Assembly: GCA_903831455.1 (NCBI GenBank)
Contig: CAIKXV010000201.1
Span: 1-64,000, forward strand
Direction: 5' to 3'
Origin: an uncultured Pseudomonadota bacterium
GTDB lineage: Bacteria > Pseudomonadota > Gammaproteobacteria > Burkholderiales > CAIKXV01
Length of the DNA stretch: 64,000 bases
Shown here: one piece after another, positions 18,166-26,697 of the stretch
Layout: every line of letters begins with the position of its first letter
Numbering within the stretch: the first letter of the stretch is position 1
The notes under the pieces: generated by a model
Database searches by the model: none
Told to the model about the DNA's origin: nothing
Seen by the model: only the letters and a program-made list of their open reading frames with translations
Translations under genes and position numbers: made by a program

Positions 18166-20004
18166 TCAGGCCTGGCGGGTTGCCGGTGTCGGTTCTCCGG
18201 CGTGCCAGCGGGCTTCGAGGGCGGGGAGCCCGAGGCGCAGCAGTTCAGGCGCCGGTGTCGTCTCGTCCGGGGTCGCCGCCACGCCGGCGCGCGCCATCCA
18301 GCGACCGAGAGCGGGCGAGGCGGTGAGCATGGCGAACGGTACGCAGGCGAGCAGGGGCACGGCGACCGGCAGGCACAGATGGACGAGCCCCGGCATCGTG
18401 TACGCGAACCACGACAGCATCACCGCCCCGGCCAGCGTCGGCACCCAGAGCCTGCGCGTGGCCGCGCCCAGGGGTACCTGGTGGTCGTCGCGTACGGCGG
18501 TGGTCCAGCCGATCGCGCGACCCAGCGCGAGTCCGCCCAGGAAGACCGTATGCGCGACCGCCATGATGGGCGCGAGCACGGTGGAGAACACCGTCTCGAG
18601 CGCCACGGCCGGCAGGAAGCGGGCGAGTCCGCCGAACTCGCGACGGGCGCGGGCGTCCAGGATCGTGGCGACCACGCTGGCGATCTTCGGCGCGAACACC
18701 ATGGTCAGGATGATGGCCAGCAGCCATCCGCCCGCCTCGGGGCGGAACGCGGGACCGGTGGCGTCGACCAGCCTGTCGCGCAGGGCCATCGCCGCGATCA
18801 TCAGCATCCACGCAGGCGACCCGATGAACATCAGGATCGCGAGCACCAGCTGGAAGCGGCTGACGGGGCGAAGGCCGGGCAGCCCGAGCAGGCGCCAGTA
18901 CTGCATGTTGCCCTGGCACCAGCGCAGGTCGCGACGGATGAACTCGAGCAGCGTCGGCGGATTCTCCTCCCACGAGCCGTCCTCGACCGGGATCACGCGT
19001 ACCGCGAATCCCGCCCGGCGCATGAGTACCGCTTCGACCTGGTCGTGACTGAGGATCCAGCCCGACAGGGGGCCGGTACCCGGGAGCCTGGGCAGGTGGC
19101 AGTGTTCGATGAACGGCGCGAGGCGGATGATCGCGTTGTGGCCCCAGTAGGGTCCGCAGTCCCCTTGCCACCAGGCGCTGCCCAGGGTGTATGAACGCAT
19201 GCCCAGCCGCATGCCGAACTGGAATACCCGGGCGAACGGGCTCGCACTCGGCAGCCCGACGACCAGGGTCTGCGCGATGCCGAGCGTCGGATCGGCCTGC
19301 ATCACGCGAACCAGATGGGCGACGGTCTCCGCGCTCATCACGCTATCTGCGTCGAGCACGACGGCAAAGTCGTGGTCGCGGCCCCAGCGCTCGCAGAAGT
19401 CGCGGATGTTCCCCGCCTTGAACCCGGGGTTCTCGGTCCGGCGTCGGTAGACCAGGCGCGGACCCTCGGCGTGCCGGGCGCGCAGCGCCTCGACCACGCG
19501 CTCCTCCTCGTGGCCGATCTCGTCCCGGTTGGTGTCGCTCAGCAGGTATACGGACACGCGATCGCGGGGCATGCAGGCGGTGAGCCCGGCCATCAGCACA
19601 TCGAGGTTGCGGGCCACGCGGTGCGGATCCTCGTTGCGGGTGCAGACGAGGATCGCGGTGCGGGCGCCGACCGGGGTTGAGCGGGCGCCATGCGCCAGCG
19701 CGGGCATCACATGGCGCGCCGGATCACCCGGGCGGAGCATCAGCAGCAGGCCGATCGCCGCATTCCAGAACCCGACCGCCGACCATGGCAGCGTGATGAC
19801 GAAGGCGGCCAGGATCACGGTATCGACCGCATCGAGTCCGTCGCCGCCAAGCGCGTAGGCCATGAATGCCCCGAGCGCGACGACGGTGGCGCAGACCAGA
19901 GCGGCGAAGAAGGTCCTGCGCGCGCGCATCGCTGCCGCCGATGGATAGGCCTCGAGGCCGTCGTGCAGCGCCGCCGGATGGGGGAGGGGACTGTTCGATT
20001 CCAC
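18166..20004 (-). CDS. opgH: OpgH/MdoH-type glucans biosynthesis glucosyltransferase
   Basis: A 612-aa integral membrane GT2 glycosyltransferase that builds the beta-glucan backbone of osmoregulated periplasmic glucans. Two N-terminal helices (about 30-80) precede the cytosolic GT domain: ILVCTRNEDPHRVARNLDVL, VVLDADSVMS, LSHDQVEAVLMRRAG, and RRDLRWCQGN (the QxxRW-type acceptor motif). Several C-terminal helices follow. It lacks the long N- and C-terminal extensions of the E. coli protein (847 aa), as do many proteobacterial forms. No opgG is adjacent. The GTG start at 20004 has only a weak ribosome site; an in-frame ATG at residue 26 is an alternative. The FkbM gene follows by 2 bp. Confidence 0.9.
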   Translation of the reverse strand: MESNSPLPHPAALHDGLEAYPSAAAMRARRTFFAALVCATVVALGAFMAYALGGDGLDAVDTVILAAFVITLPWSAVGFWNAAIGLLLMLRPGDPARHVMPALAHGARSTPVGARTAILVCTRNEDPHRVARNLDVLMAGLTACMPRDRVSVYLLSDTNRDEIGHEEERVVEALRARHAEGPRLVYRRRTENPGFKAGNIRDFCERWGRDHDFAVVLDADSVMSAETVAHLVRVMQADPTLGIAQTLVVGLPSASPFARVFQFGMRLGMRSYTLGSAWWQGDCGPYWGHNAIIRLAPFIEHCHLPRLPGTGPLSGWILSHDQVEAVLMRRAGFAVRVIPVEDGSWEENPPTLLEFIRRDLRWCQGNMQYWRLLGLPGLRPVSRFQLVLAILMFIGSPAWMLMIAAMALRDRLVDATGPAFRPEAGGWLLAIILTMVFAPKIASVVATILDARARREFGGLARFLPAVALETVFSTVLAPIMAVAHTVFLGGLALGRAIGWTTAVRDDHQVPLGAATRRLWVPTLAGAVMLSWFAYTMPGLVHLCLPVAVPLLACVPFAMLTASPALGRWMARAGVAATPDETTPAPELLRLGLPALEARWHAGEPTPATRQA

Positions 20005-20073
20005 GGTGGGCGAGGCCTTCGGGAGACGGTCGGGTTGAACGGGCGCGGTAGGATACGGGCGGAGCGAACGCGG

Positions 20074-21114
20074 ATGAAAACCATCAGCAGTGTTGAACAG
20101 CCGTTAGTTGCGCGGGCGCTCTGGCACCTGGGTGCGGGTGTGTCCGCGATCCGTCAGGAACAGCTTCGTGCACCGGGTGCCGGCGAGGTGCTGGTGCGAG
20201 CGACCCACACCGCGTTGAGCCGCGGAACGGAGCGCCTCGTGTGGGGCGGACGAGTGCCGGTCTCCGAGGCCGAGGCCATGCGAGCCCCCCATCAGGCGGG
20301 CGAGTTCACGTTTCCCGTGAAGTACGGTTACTGCGCCGTCGGGGAGGTGGTCGACGGTGAAGCGGGCTGGATCGGCCAGCGGGTCTTCGCGCTGCATCCT
20401 CACCAGGACCTGTTCGTGCTGCCCACGTCCGCGGTGGCCCGGGTGCCCGCGGACGTTCCGTCCTCGCGCGCCGTGCTGGCCGCGAACGTGGAGACCGCCC
20501 TCAACGCGCTGTGGGATGGTGCGGCGGCACCGGGCATGCGGATCGCGGTCGTGGGAGCTGGTACGGTCGGCAGCCTGATCGCGTGGCTCGCGGGGCGGCT
20601 GCCCGGATGCGAGGTGACGCTGGTCGACATCGCACCCCGGCGGGCCTGCGTTGCTGCGTCGCTCGGCGTGGGCTGGGCTCTGCCGCACGAGGCACCTGCG
20701 GACTGTGATCTGGTGTTCCACGCCAGCGCCACTGCCGCGGGCCTGAACACGGCCATCGGATGTGCAGGCGACGAGGCACGGGTGGTCGAAGCCAGCTGGT
20801 ACGGCAACGAGCGCGTCGAACTCGGGCTGGGTGCCGCCTTCCACTCGCGGCGGCTCACGCTCATGAGCAGCCAGGTGGGTCGAGTGGCGCCGGCGATGCG
20901 CAGCCGCTGGACGCACGCACGCCGGCTGGCCAAGGCCCTGTCGCTGCTCGCCGATCCGCTGCCCGACGTGCTGCTTGCACCGCCGGTCGCGTTCGAGCAA
21001 CTGCCGCAGTGCTTCGCCTCGCTGCTCGACGGACGGGATTGCGCGCCGTGTCCGATCGTGGCCTACCCTCCGGCAGCCGACCTTCGGGGCGCGCCACCGG
21101 TCCCGATGTCCTGA
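20074..21114 (+). CDS. MDR-superfamily (zinc-type alcohol dehydrogenase-like) oxidoreductase
   Basis: A 346-aa medium-chain dehydrogenase/reductase. The N-terminal catalytic domain has LSRGTERLVWGGRVP and FPVKYGYCAVGEVVDGEAG. The Rossmann domain has IAVVGAGTVGSLIAWLAG. The usual catalytic-zinc Cys/His set and four-Cys structural-zinc loop are not evident. The SRGTERLVW stretch resembles BchC-like and related dehydrogenases, but the context is not bacteriochlorophyll synthesis. ATG 20074 follows GGAG. It leads a compact set of four plus-strand genes (pterin-synthase homologue, glycosyltransferase, methyltransferase) with spacings of 16 bp or overlaps, and probably oxidises or reduces an intermediate of that pathway. 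Confidence 0.85.
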   Translation: MKTISSVEQPLVARALWHLGAGVSAIRQEQLRAPGAGEVLVRATHTALSRGTERLVWGGRVPVSEAEAMRAPHQAGEFTFPVKYGYCAVGEVVDGEAGWIGQRVFALHPHQDLFVLPTSAVARVPADVPSSRAVLAANVETALNALWDGAAAPGMRIAVVGAGTVGSLIAWLAGRLPGCEVTLVDIAPRRACVAASLGVGWALPHEAPADCDLVFHASATAAGLNTAIGCAGDEARVVEASWYGNERVELGLGAAFHSRRLTLMSSQVGRVAPAMRSRWTHARRLAKALSLLADPLPDVLLAPPVAFEQLPQCFASLLDGRDCAPCPIVAYPPAADLRGAPPVPMS

Positions 21115-21130
21115 CCCTGGAGAAGCCCGC

Positions 21131-21532
21131 ATGTACGCCGTCGAAGTCCGTGACCACGTGATGATCGCCCACAGCTTTCGCGGGGAGGTCTTCGGACCGG
21201 CGCAGCGGCTGCACGGAGCGACCTTCGTCTTCGACGCGGCGTTCCACAGCCGCACGCTGGACGGGAACGGCCTGGTGGTCGACATCGGCTGTGCCTCGCG
21301 CATCCTGCGCGAGGTGCTCTCGCCGCTCGACTATCGCAATCTCGACGACCTCCCGCAGTTCGCGGGGCGAAACACGACCACCGAGTTCCTCGCTGCATGG
21401 GTGCATGGCGAAATCGCGTTGCGCTGCTCCGGGGGCGAACTCGGTCGGCCCGCCGGCGAAGTGGTGGCCTTGAGGGTGTCGGTGTCGGAGTCCCACGTGG
21501 CGCGTGCCTGGTACGAGGCACCGCTTGTCTGA
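21131..21532 (+). CDS. 6-pyruvoyl/6-carboxy-tetrahydropterin synthase homologue with degenerate active site
   Basis: A 133-aa T-fold protein of the PTPS/QueD family. It aligns well with QueD: IAHSF (first zinc His, His14), RLHG (His28), GLVVDIG, LDYRNLDDL, NTTTEFLAAWV and a conserved late Glu (Glu120). Key positions differ from E. coli QueD. The catalytic Cys before RLHG is Ala24, the second His of LHGH is Ala30, and the catalytic LDH is LDY (Tyr68). Canonical retro-aldol chemistry is therefore unlikely; it may bind a pterin-like compound or catalyse a different step. It lies 16 bp after the MDR gene, and its stop overlaps the glycosyltransferase start. Confidence 0.85.
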   Translation: MYAVEVRDHVMIAHSFRGEVFGPAQRLHGATFVFDAAFHSRTLDGNGLVVDIGCASRILREVLSPLDYRNLDDLPQFAGRNTTTEFLAAWVHGEIALRCSGGELGRPAGEVVALRVSVSESHVARAWYEAPLV

Positions 21533-22589
21533 TCGGCGCGTCGTGTTCGCGATCCCGGGGGATCTCGACACGCCCAGCGGCGGCTACGCCTACGCGCGTC
21601 GGATGTTCGACGAACTCCCCGCGCAGGGCTGGACGGTCTCGCACCTTCCACTGGGCCCGGGTTTCCCGTCCGCGTCCGAACCGGTGGTGCACGACGCCTA
21701 TCGGGCGCTGGCGACGGTTCCGCCCGGCGCGGTTGCGCTGGTCGACGGACTCGCGCTGGGCGTGTTGCCGGAGGCCGGTCGCTTCCTGGGCGAGCGCTCG
21801 CCCCTGGTGGCCCTGGTCCATCATCCGCTCGCGCTGGAGTCGGGCGTGCCGGCCGGGCGTGCGAACGAACTGAGGCAGAGCGAACGGGCCGCGCTCGCCG
21901 GCGCGGCGAGGGTGGTCGCCACCAGCCGGACGACCGCAGCGACGCTGGTGTCGGAATACGGGGTACCCGCCGAGCGACTGGCGGTGGCGGTGCCCGGCAC
22001 CGATCCGGCCCCCTTCGCGGCCGGATCGGACTCGCCCACGGCGCACCTGCTCAGCGTCGGCTCTCTGGTGCCGCGCAAGGGCCACGACGTGCTGCTGAGC
22101 GCGTTGGCCGAGTGCCGGCACGAGCGCTGGCAACTCACCATCGTCGGCGACGATACGCGGGACGCCGCGACCGCGGCGGCGCTGCGTGCGCTCGCCCGCG
22201 CGCACGGCCTGGAAAATCGGGTCACGTTCACCGGCGCAGTCGATTCCAGTCGACTCGAGGCGCTCTACGCGGGCGCGGACCTGTTCGTGCTCGCCTCGCG
22301 CCACGAGGGCTTCGGGATGGCCGGCACCGAAGCGGTGGCCCGCGGGCTGGCGGTGGTATCGACCACGGCCGGCGCGATCCCCGAGTCGTTGCCCGCGGAC
22401 GCGGCCTGCCTGGTGGCACCGGACGACGTGCCCGCGCTGCGCGATGTCCTGACCTCGCTGCTGTCCGACCGGCAACGGTTGCGTGCGTTGTCCGGGCATG
22501 CGCGTGCCGCCTCGGCTCGCCTCGCGCGGTGGTCGCATACCGCGAGTGCGCTGGGTGGGGCGCTCGAACTCGCGCTGGAGCGTCGATGA
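21525..22589 (+). CDS. Glycosyltransferase, GT4-like (GT-B fold)
   Basis: A GT-B glycosyltransferase of about 354 aa. The N-terminal domain has FAIPGDLDTPSGGYAYARR. The C-terminal nucleotide-sugar domain has LLSVGSLVPRKGHDVLLSAL and the EX7E-like stretch SRHEGFGMAGTEAVARGLAV. The start is uncertain. TTG 21525 is best supported (GAGG 8-9 bp upstream, overlapping the previous stop); GTG 21504 and GTG 21543 are alternatives. No signal peptide or membrane segment is seen, so it acts in the cytosol, probably on a small molecule given its neighbours. The next gene overlaps its stop (ATGA). Donor and acceptor are unknown. Confidence 0.85.
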   Translation: MSDRRVVFAIPGDLDTPSGGYAYARRMFDELPAQGWTVSHLPLGPGFPSASEPVVHDAYRALATVPPGAVALVDGLALGVLPEAGRFLGERSPLVALVHHPLALESGVPAGRANELRQSERAALAGAARVVATSRTTAATLVSEYGVPAERLAVAVPGTDPAPFAAGSDSPTAHLLSVGSLVPRKGHDVLLSALAECRHERWQLTIVGDDTRDAATAAALRALARAHGLENRVTFTGAVDSSRLEALYAGADLFVLASRHEGFGMAGTEAVARGLAVVSTTAGAIPESLPADAACLVAPDDVPALRDVLTSLLSDRQRLRALSGHARAASARLARWSHTASALGGALELALERR

Positions 22590-23410
22590 GCGACTTCTCC
22601 CATGACTGGCTCGCCTTGCGCGAACCCGCCGATCGCCTTGCCCGCGATCCGGGCCTGCTCGACGCAGCGGTGGAGTACCTGCGCGCCGGCCGCGAGCCGG
22701 CGGTGACCGATCTGGGGTGCGGTACCGGATCGACCCTGCGAACCATGGCCTCGCGATTGCCTGCGACCCAGCGCTGGCGTCTCGTCGATCATTCGCCTGC
22801 GCTGCTCGATCGGGCGCTCGAGAGCCTGCCGCCCGAAGCGGGACGCGATCGGGTCGAGGCGGTGGTCGCGGATCTCGATCGCGACCTCGAGCGCGTGCTG
22901 GCCGAGCCGGCTGCGCTCGTCACGCTCTCGGCGTTCCTCGACCTCGTATCGCTCGCGTGGATCGACCGATTGGCCAGGGAGGCGGCCCGGCTGCGCGCGG
23001 GCGTCTATGCGGCCCTGAACTACGACGGACGATCCGGCTGCGAGCCGTTCGACGCACTCGATCCGCAGGTCCTCGAGGCCTTCAACGCCCACCAGCGCCG
23101 GGACAAGGGATTGGGCTCCGCACTCGGGCCGAGAGCGGCGGAGGTGGCGGCCGAAAGCCTTCGCTCGGCCGGGTTCGAGGTGCAGGTCGCGCGGGCAGAC
23201 TGGCGGGTCGACCCGGACATGGCCGAACTGCAGCGCCAGCTGCTCGCGGGCTGGGTGGCTGCGGTCGCGGAGACCGGGCGCGTGGATGCGCGGGCTCTTG
23301 CGGGCTGGCACGAGCGCCGCCTCGGGCAGATCGAGCGCAAGACCCTGCGGCTCGTCGTCGGCCACCTCGACGTGCTGGCGTTGCCTGCAGCCCACGCCGC
23401 ATCGCGCTGA
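22586..23410 (+). CDS. Class I SAM-dependent methyltransferase-like protein
   Basis: A 274-aa protein with a SAM-binding fold: VTDLGCGTGSTLRTMA (motif I), LVDHSPALLDRAL (acidic strand) and ALVTLSAFLDLVS (motif post-II/III). GSALGPRAAEVAAESLRSAG and an Arg/Trp-rich tail are typical of methyltransferases encoded beside this type of glycosyltransferase. ATG 22586 overlaps the glycosyltransferase stop and has GGAG upstream. It is the last of the four co-directional genes and is convergent with the RibD-type reductase gene 66 bp away. Its substrate is probably the same unknown glycosylated small molecule (inference). Confidence 0.8.
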   Translation: MSDFSHDWLALREPADRLARDPGLLDAAVEYLRAGREPAVTDLGCGTGSTLRTMASRLPATQRWRLVDHSPALLDRALESLPPEAGRDRVEAVVADLDRDLERVLAEPAALVTLSAFLDLVSLAWIDRLAREAARLRAGVYAALNYDGRSGCEPFDALDPQVLEAFNAHQRRDKGLGSALGPRAAEVAAESLRSAGFEVQVARADWRVDPDMAELQRQLLAGWVAAVAETGRVDARALAGWHERRLGQIERKTLRLVVGHLDVLALPAAHAASR

Positions 23411-23476
23411 CGAGTCTGTTCCCGTCGGCGTCCGGCCGCGTTGGGCGGGCGAGGGCGCGGCCGCCGTGTTCGACGA

Positions 23477-24256
23477 TCAGGAGCCCCCTGCCCGGGCGTC
23501 CTTCGGGTCGAGCAGGTCGATGTCGAACAGCAGGTCGGCACCCAGCGGGTAGTGACGCACGCGCGGTCGCAGCGCTTGCCCCAGCGTGTCGATCGCGGGC
23601 AGGTTCACGCCGATCGGGCCCGATCCGATCAGCATCGGCGCGACGGCGAGGTGGAGCCGGTCGAGACAGCCCTGGGCGAGGAACGTCGACACGGTATGCG
23701 CTCCGCCCTCGATCAGCAATCGTTGCCAGCCCCGGGCGTGCAGGGCCGCGACGATGTCGCGAGGGGCGATGCGACCCTCCGCGTCGGACGGCAGCGCGAT
23801 CGTCGTGATACGCGCCGACGCCGCGGCCCCCGCCCTGCGATCGACGATCATCGCGCACGGAACGCCATCGTCGGCGAAGAGCCGCGCTGCCGCAGGGAGG
23901 CGTCGGTTGGGGTCGATGACGACGCGCGCGGGCGAGCGCCCGACGATACCGCGAACGGTCAGCCGGGGATCATCGGCGAGCGCGGTGCCGACGCCCACGA
24001 CGACCGCATCGGCCAGCGCCCGAAGACGATGGAGGTGCCGGATCGCCTCCGGCCCGTTCACGTAGTGCGAATGGCCGCTGGGTGTCGCGATGCGTCCGTC
24101 GAGTGACTGACCCAACTGCGCCACCGTCCATTGCGCGCCGTCCACCAAGGGGGCGAACAGGTCTCGCCAGGGCATCGGGACCGGCGCCGATCGATCGCCC
24201 TGGCGCACGGCCAGTATCGTCGACCATGTCGAATCCGTCAGTGTGCTTGCCGACAT
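23477..24256 (-). CDS. RibD C-terminal (pyrimidine reductase) domain protein without deaminase domain
   Basis: A 259-aa protein matching the reductase half of riboflavin enzyme RibD. Motifs are QLGQSLDGRIATPSGHSHYV, VVVGVGTALADDPRLTVR, RVVIDPNRRLPAAA and LLIEGGAHTVSTFLAQG. The deaminase half of bacterial RibD is absent, as in the stand-alone reductases of archaea and fungi. That suggests NAD(P)H reduction of a ribosylamino-pyrimidine such as the GTP cyclohydrolase II product, or of a side branch. About 50 N-terminal residues precede the reductase core. The ATG 24256 ribosome site is weak. It is divergent from the GTP cyclohydrolase II gene and convergent with the methyltransferase gene. Confidence 0.85.
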   Translation of the reverse strand: MSASTLTDSTWSTILAVRQGDRSAPVPMPWRDLFAPLVDGAQWTVAQLGQSLDGRIATPSGHSHYVNGPEAIRHLHRLRALADAVVVGVGTALADDPRLTVRGIVGRSPARVVIDPNRRLPAAARLFADDGVPCAMIVDRRAGAAASARITTIALPSDAEGRIAPRDIVAALHARGWQRLLIEGGAHTVSTFLAQGCLDRLHLAVAPMLIGSGPIGVNLPAIDTLGQALRPRVRHYPLGADLLFDIDLLDPKDARAGGS

Positions 24257-24400
24257 GCTCGGTCATCGGCCAGCCGCAGGCTGGACTGGCGATCGAATCG
24301 GGACACCCGGACGATGCGCGCATACGATCCCCACCGTCAACCTTTCCTGTCGTGCGCGGACGACGCCGCGCTGACGCCGCATCACGATGGCGGTTTCCGA

Positions 24401-25561
24401 ATGATGAGTGCGCAGCCCGACAACCCCGCGACAGCCATACCTCGCCCGCACCGGCCAGCGCTCTTCGAGCGCGACGCGCGGGCCGAAGTCTCGCGGGCCA
24501 TCGGCGAGTTCACCGGCACGCGGCCCGTGCTGATCGCCCGCGGCGAGGGCGAGGCATGGCTTGCCTGCCCGGTCGACGGTCTCGATGCACCCCGCTTCGA
24601 GCAGTTGCGTTGCCTCGCGGCCGGTGGTCTGCGCCTCGCGCTGTCGGCCACCCGCGCGGCCACCCTTGCGGAGCGCTGCTCGGGGGCGCTGCAACTGGCC
24701 GTCGGCCCCGACCTGTGCTGGTCCGAGGTCGTCGCGCTCGCCTCCGAGATCGAGGCGAACGCCCGCGACGTGGTCGAGCGCGAGGGCCATGCGGCGACGG
24801 CTGCGGTCGAACTGGCGAAGCTCGCGCGCCTGCTGCCGGCCGTCCTGTTGCTCCCTGCCCAGGCCGTAGGCTCCGATGGCGTCGCGCGCCTGCTCTCGGT
24901 GGGTGCAGACGACATCCTGCAGTTCCGGGCCGACCGCGCCCGCTCCCTGCAGGTGTCGGGGCGGGCCCGTATCCCGTTGCCGGGCGCGCCGTCCTGCGAG
25001 TTCATCGTGTTCCGGGACGACATGGGCTCGGAGTGGACAGCCATCCGGGTCGGCGATCCCTCCCACGCGGGACATGTTCCGGTGCGGATGCATTCGGCCT
25101 GCCTGACCGGCGACGCGTTCGGCTCCCTGCGCTGCGATTGCGGCGATCAGTTGCGCATGGCGCTGGCCACCATCCAGCGCCGGGGTGGCGGCTACCTGTT
25201 CTACCTCGACCAGGAGGGGTGCGGTATCGGCCTGTCCAACAAGATGCGCGCCTATCGCCTGCAGGACGAGGGGCTGGACACGATCGATGCGAACACCACG
25301 CTCGGTTTCGAGCGCGACGAGCGCGACTACACCGTCGCATCGCGGATGCTCCGGATGCTCGACATCCGATCGGTCGCGCTGCTCACGAACAACCCCGCGA
25401 AGCTCGACGCGCTCGAAGCGGCAGGCATCGCGGTCGCGGAGCGCGTGCCACTGCTCGCGCCGATCGGCGGCAACAACCGCCGCTACCTCGAGGCCAAACG
25501 CCAGCGCGCGGGGCACCTGATCGAGGGACTCGCCCCGGGGAACGTGCGCCCGGCGGCCTGA
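24401..25561 (+). CDS. GTP cyclohydrolase II (RibA-type) with N-terminal extension
   Basis: A 386-aa protein. Its C-terminal ~200 residues are a GTP cyclohydrolase II: VRMHSACLTGDAFGSLRCDC holds the three zinc Cys. YLDQEGCGIGLSNKMRAYRL, DTIDANTTLGFERDERDY and LLTNNPAKLDALEAAGI follow. It opens GTP to formate, pyrophosphate and 2,5-diamino-6-ribosylamino-pyrimidinone phosphate. The ~170-residue N-terminal extension is not the RibB DHBP synthase fold of bifunctional RibBA; it resembles the extension of a RibA subfamily found outside the rib operon. The start is uncertain: ATG 24401 was chosen, and 24314 is possible. Its divergence from the RibD-type gene supports a shared pathway. Confidence 0.86.
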   Translation: MMSAQPDNPATAIPRPHRPALFERDARAEVSRAIGEFTGTRPVLIARGEGEAWLACPVDGLDAPRFEQLRCLAAGGLRLALSATRAATLAERCSGALQLAVGPDLCWSEVVALASEIEANARDVVEREGHAATAAVELAKLARLLPAVLLLPAQAVGSDGVARLLSVGADDILQFRADRARSLQVSGRARIPLPGAPSCEFIVFRDDMGSEWTAIRVGDPSHAGHVPVRMHSACLTGDAFGSLRCDCGDQLRMALATIQRRGGGYLFYLDQEGCGIGLSNKMRAYRLQDEGLDTIDANTTLGFERDERDYTVASRMLRMLDIRSVALLTNNPAKLDALEAAGIAVAERVPLLAPIGGNNRRYLEAKRQRAGHLIEGLAPGNVRPAA

Positions 25562-25587
25562 TCGCGCGCGCGGTCGCGATCGAGGAC

Positions 25588-26409
25588 TCAGCCCTCGTCG
25601 CTTGCGGACGGACCTGCGCGCAGCGCACCTACCGGGTAGGCCGAGAACTCGGCAAGCAGGCGCGCGATGCGCGGCGCCGCGACTTCGATCATCCGGCGAC
25701 CGGCCTCGGCGGTGGCCAACGTGGCGTCTCCACAGGCGCCCGACGGGTGCAGGTCCTGGGTCGACCACGCAAGGGAGACCCGGCCGTGGAACCGCAGTTC
25801 GCGGGCCTGCGTCTCGAGGTCGATGGAGGCGGGTCGAAACGCGGCGATCCGATCCTCGCGAACCGATGCGGGCGCGAGGTGCCGCATGAGCGAGGTTTCC
25901 GCCGCACCGGCGTGGATGCCGTGCCGCCATTCCTCTTCCGGGAACAGGCCCTCGGGCTCCCCGAATGCGTAGGTGCTGGCCACGACGACCAGCATCGAGA
26001 GGCGGCTGCGGAGGTCCTGGGCAACGACCCGCGCGAGGGCGGCCTGGCCACCGTGCGAGTTGAAGATGACCAGCTTGCGAACGCCAGCCGCGTGCACGGA
26101 TCGGGCGAGTTCGGTCCACACGGCCGCCAGCGTCGAGGCGGACAGCGACAGCGTTCCGGGAAAGGCTGCGTGCTCGGCGCTCGTTCCCACCGGTTGCATC
26201 GGCAGGACCAGTACCGGCACATGCTCGGGCAGGCGATCCAGCGCGGCCTCCAGCAGCCCGCTGTTGATGCGCGCGTCGACATCGAGCGGCAGGTGGGGGC
26301 CATGCTGTTCGATTGCCGCGACCGGAAGCACCGCGACGGTGGCCTCGCGGTCGAGTCCGGCGAAGTCGGTCCAGGTGAGATCCTGCCAGCGGCGGACGGG
26401 TAGGGACAT
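25588..26409 (-). CDS. Creatininase-family amidohydrolase
   Basis: A 273-aa member of the creatininase superfamily. VLPVAAIEQHGPHLPLDVDA carries the metal-binding Glu/His/Asp set. MQPVGTSAEHAAFPGTLSLS, VIFNSHGGQAALARVV and HAGAAETSLMRHL match other family metal and substrate residues. The superfamily includes creatininase, MftE and the archaeal ArfB deformylase of the riboflavin/F420 route. Because it lies 26 bp from GTP cyclohydrolase II and near a RibD-type reductase, an ArfB-like deformylase role on a pyrimidine intermediate is worth considering (inference). ATG 26409 has GGAG upstream. The 288 bp to its right, before the adhesin gene, hold no other gene. Confidence 0.86.
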   Translation of the reverse strand: MSLPVRRWQDLTWTDFAGLDREATVAVLPVAAIEQHGPHLPLDVDARINSGLLEAALDRLPEHVPVLVLPMQPVGTSAEHAAFPGTLSLSASTLAAVWTELARSVHAAGVRKLVIFNSHGGQAALARVVAQDLRSRLSMLVVVASTYAFGEPEGLFPEEEWRHGIHAGAAETSLMRHLAPASVREDRIAAFRPASIDLETQARELRFHGRVSLAWSTQDLHPSGACGDATLATAEAGRRMIEVAAPRIARLLAEFSAYPVGALRAGPSASDEG

Positions 26410-26697
26410 TGCGGACTCCGGGGTCGTCAGGCGCGTGTCGGAACCGGCGGGCGCGTGCCGCGACAAACGCGGGGACGCGGCCGGACGCGCGCACTATCGC
26501 ACAGCATCGACCGGCGCGAGGTGGGTCCGGACGCTGGCGTGCGCCTGCATCCTGGCGAGTGCGCGTGCTCCACGACCATCGATGCGCGAGTGCAGGAGTC
26601 GGCGTTTCGCGAGGACGGCGCGGGGGGCTTTTGGTACAGTGCACCGATCCCTGTCGGGTACCCGCGCCGTGTCGACACGGCCCTCCGGAAGCGAGCC

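Noticed and set aside
20074-21114. BchC (bacteriochlorophyllide dehydrogenase)
   Set aside because: There is SRGTERLVW similarity, but the protein is longer, and its neighbours are pterin/riboflavin-type genes rather than bch/puf genes.
21131-21532. Genuine queuosine QueD
   Set aside because: The catalytic Cys and His and a zinc His are replaced, and no queC, queE or queF is nearby.
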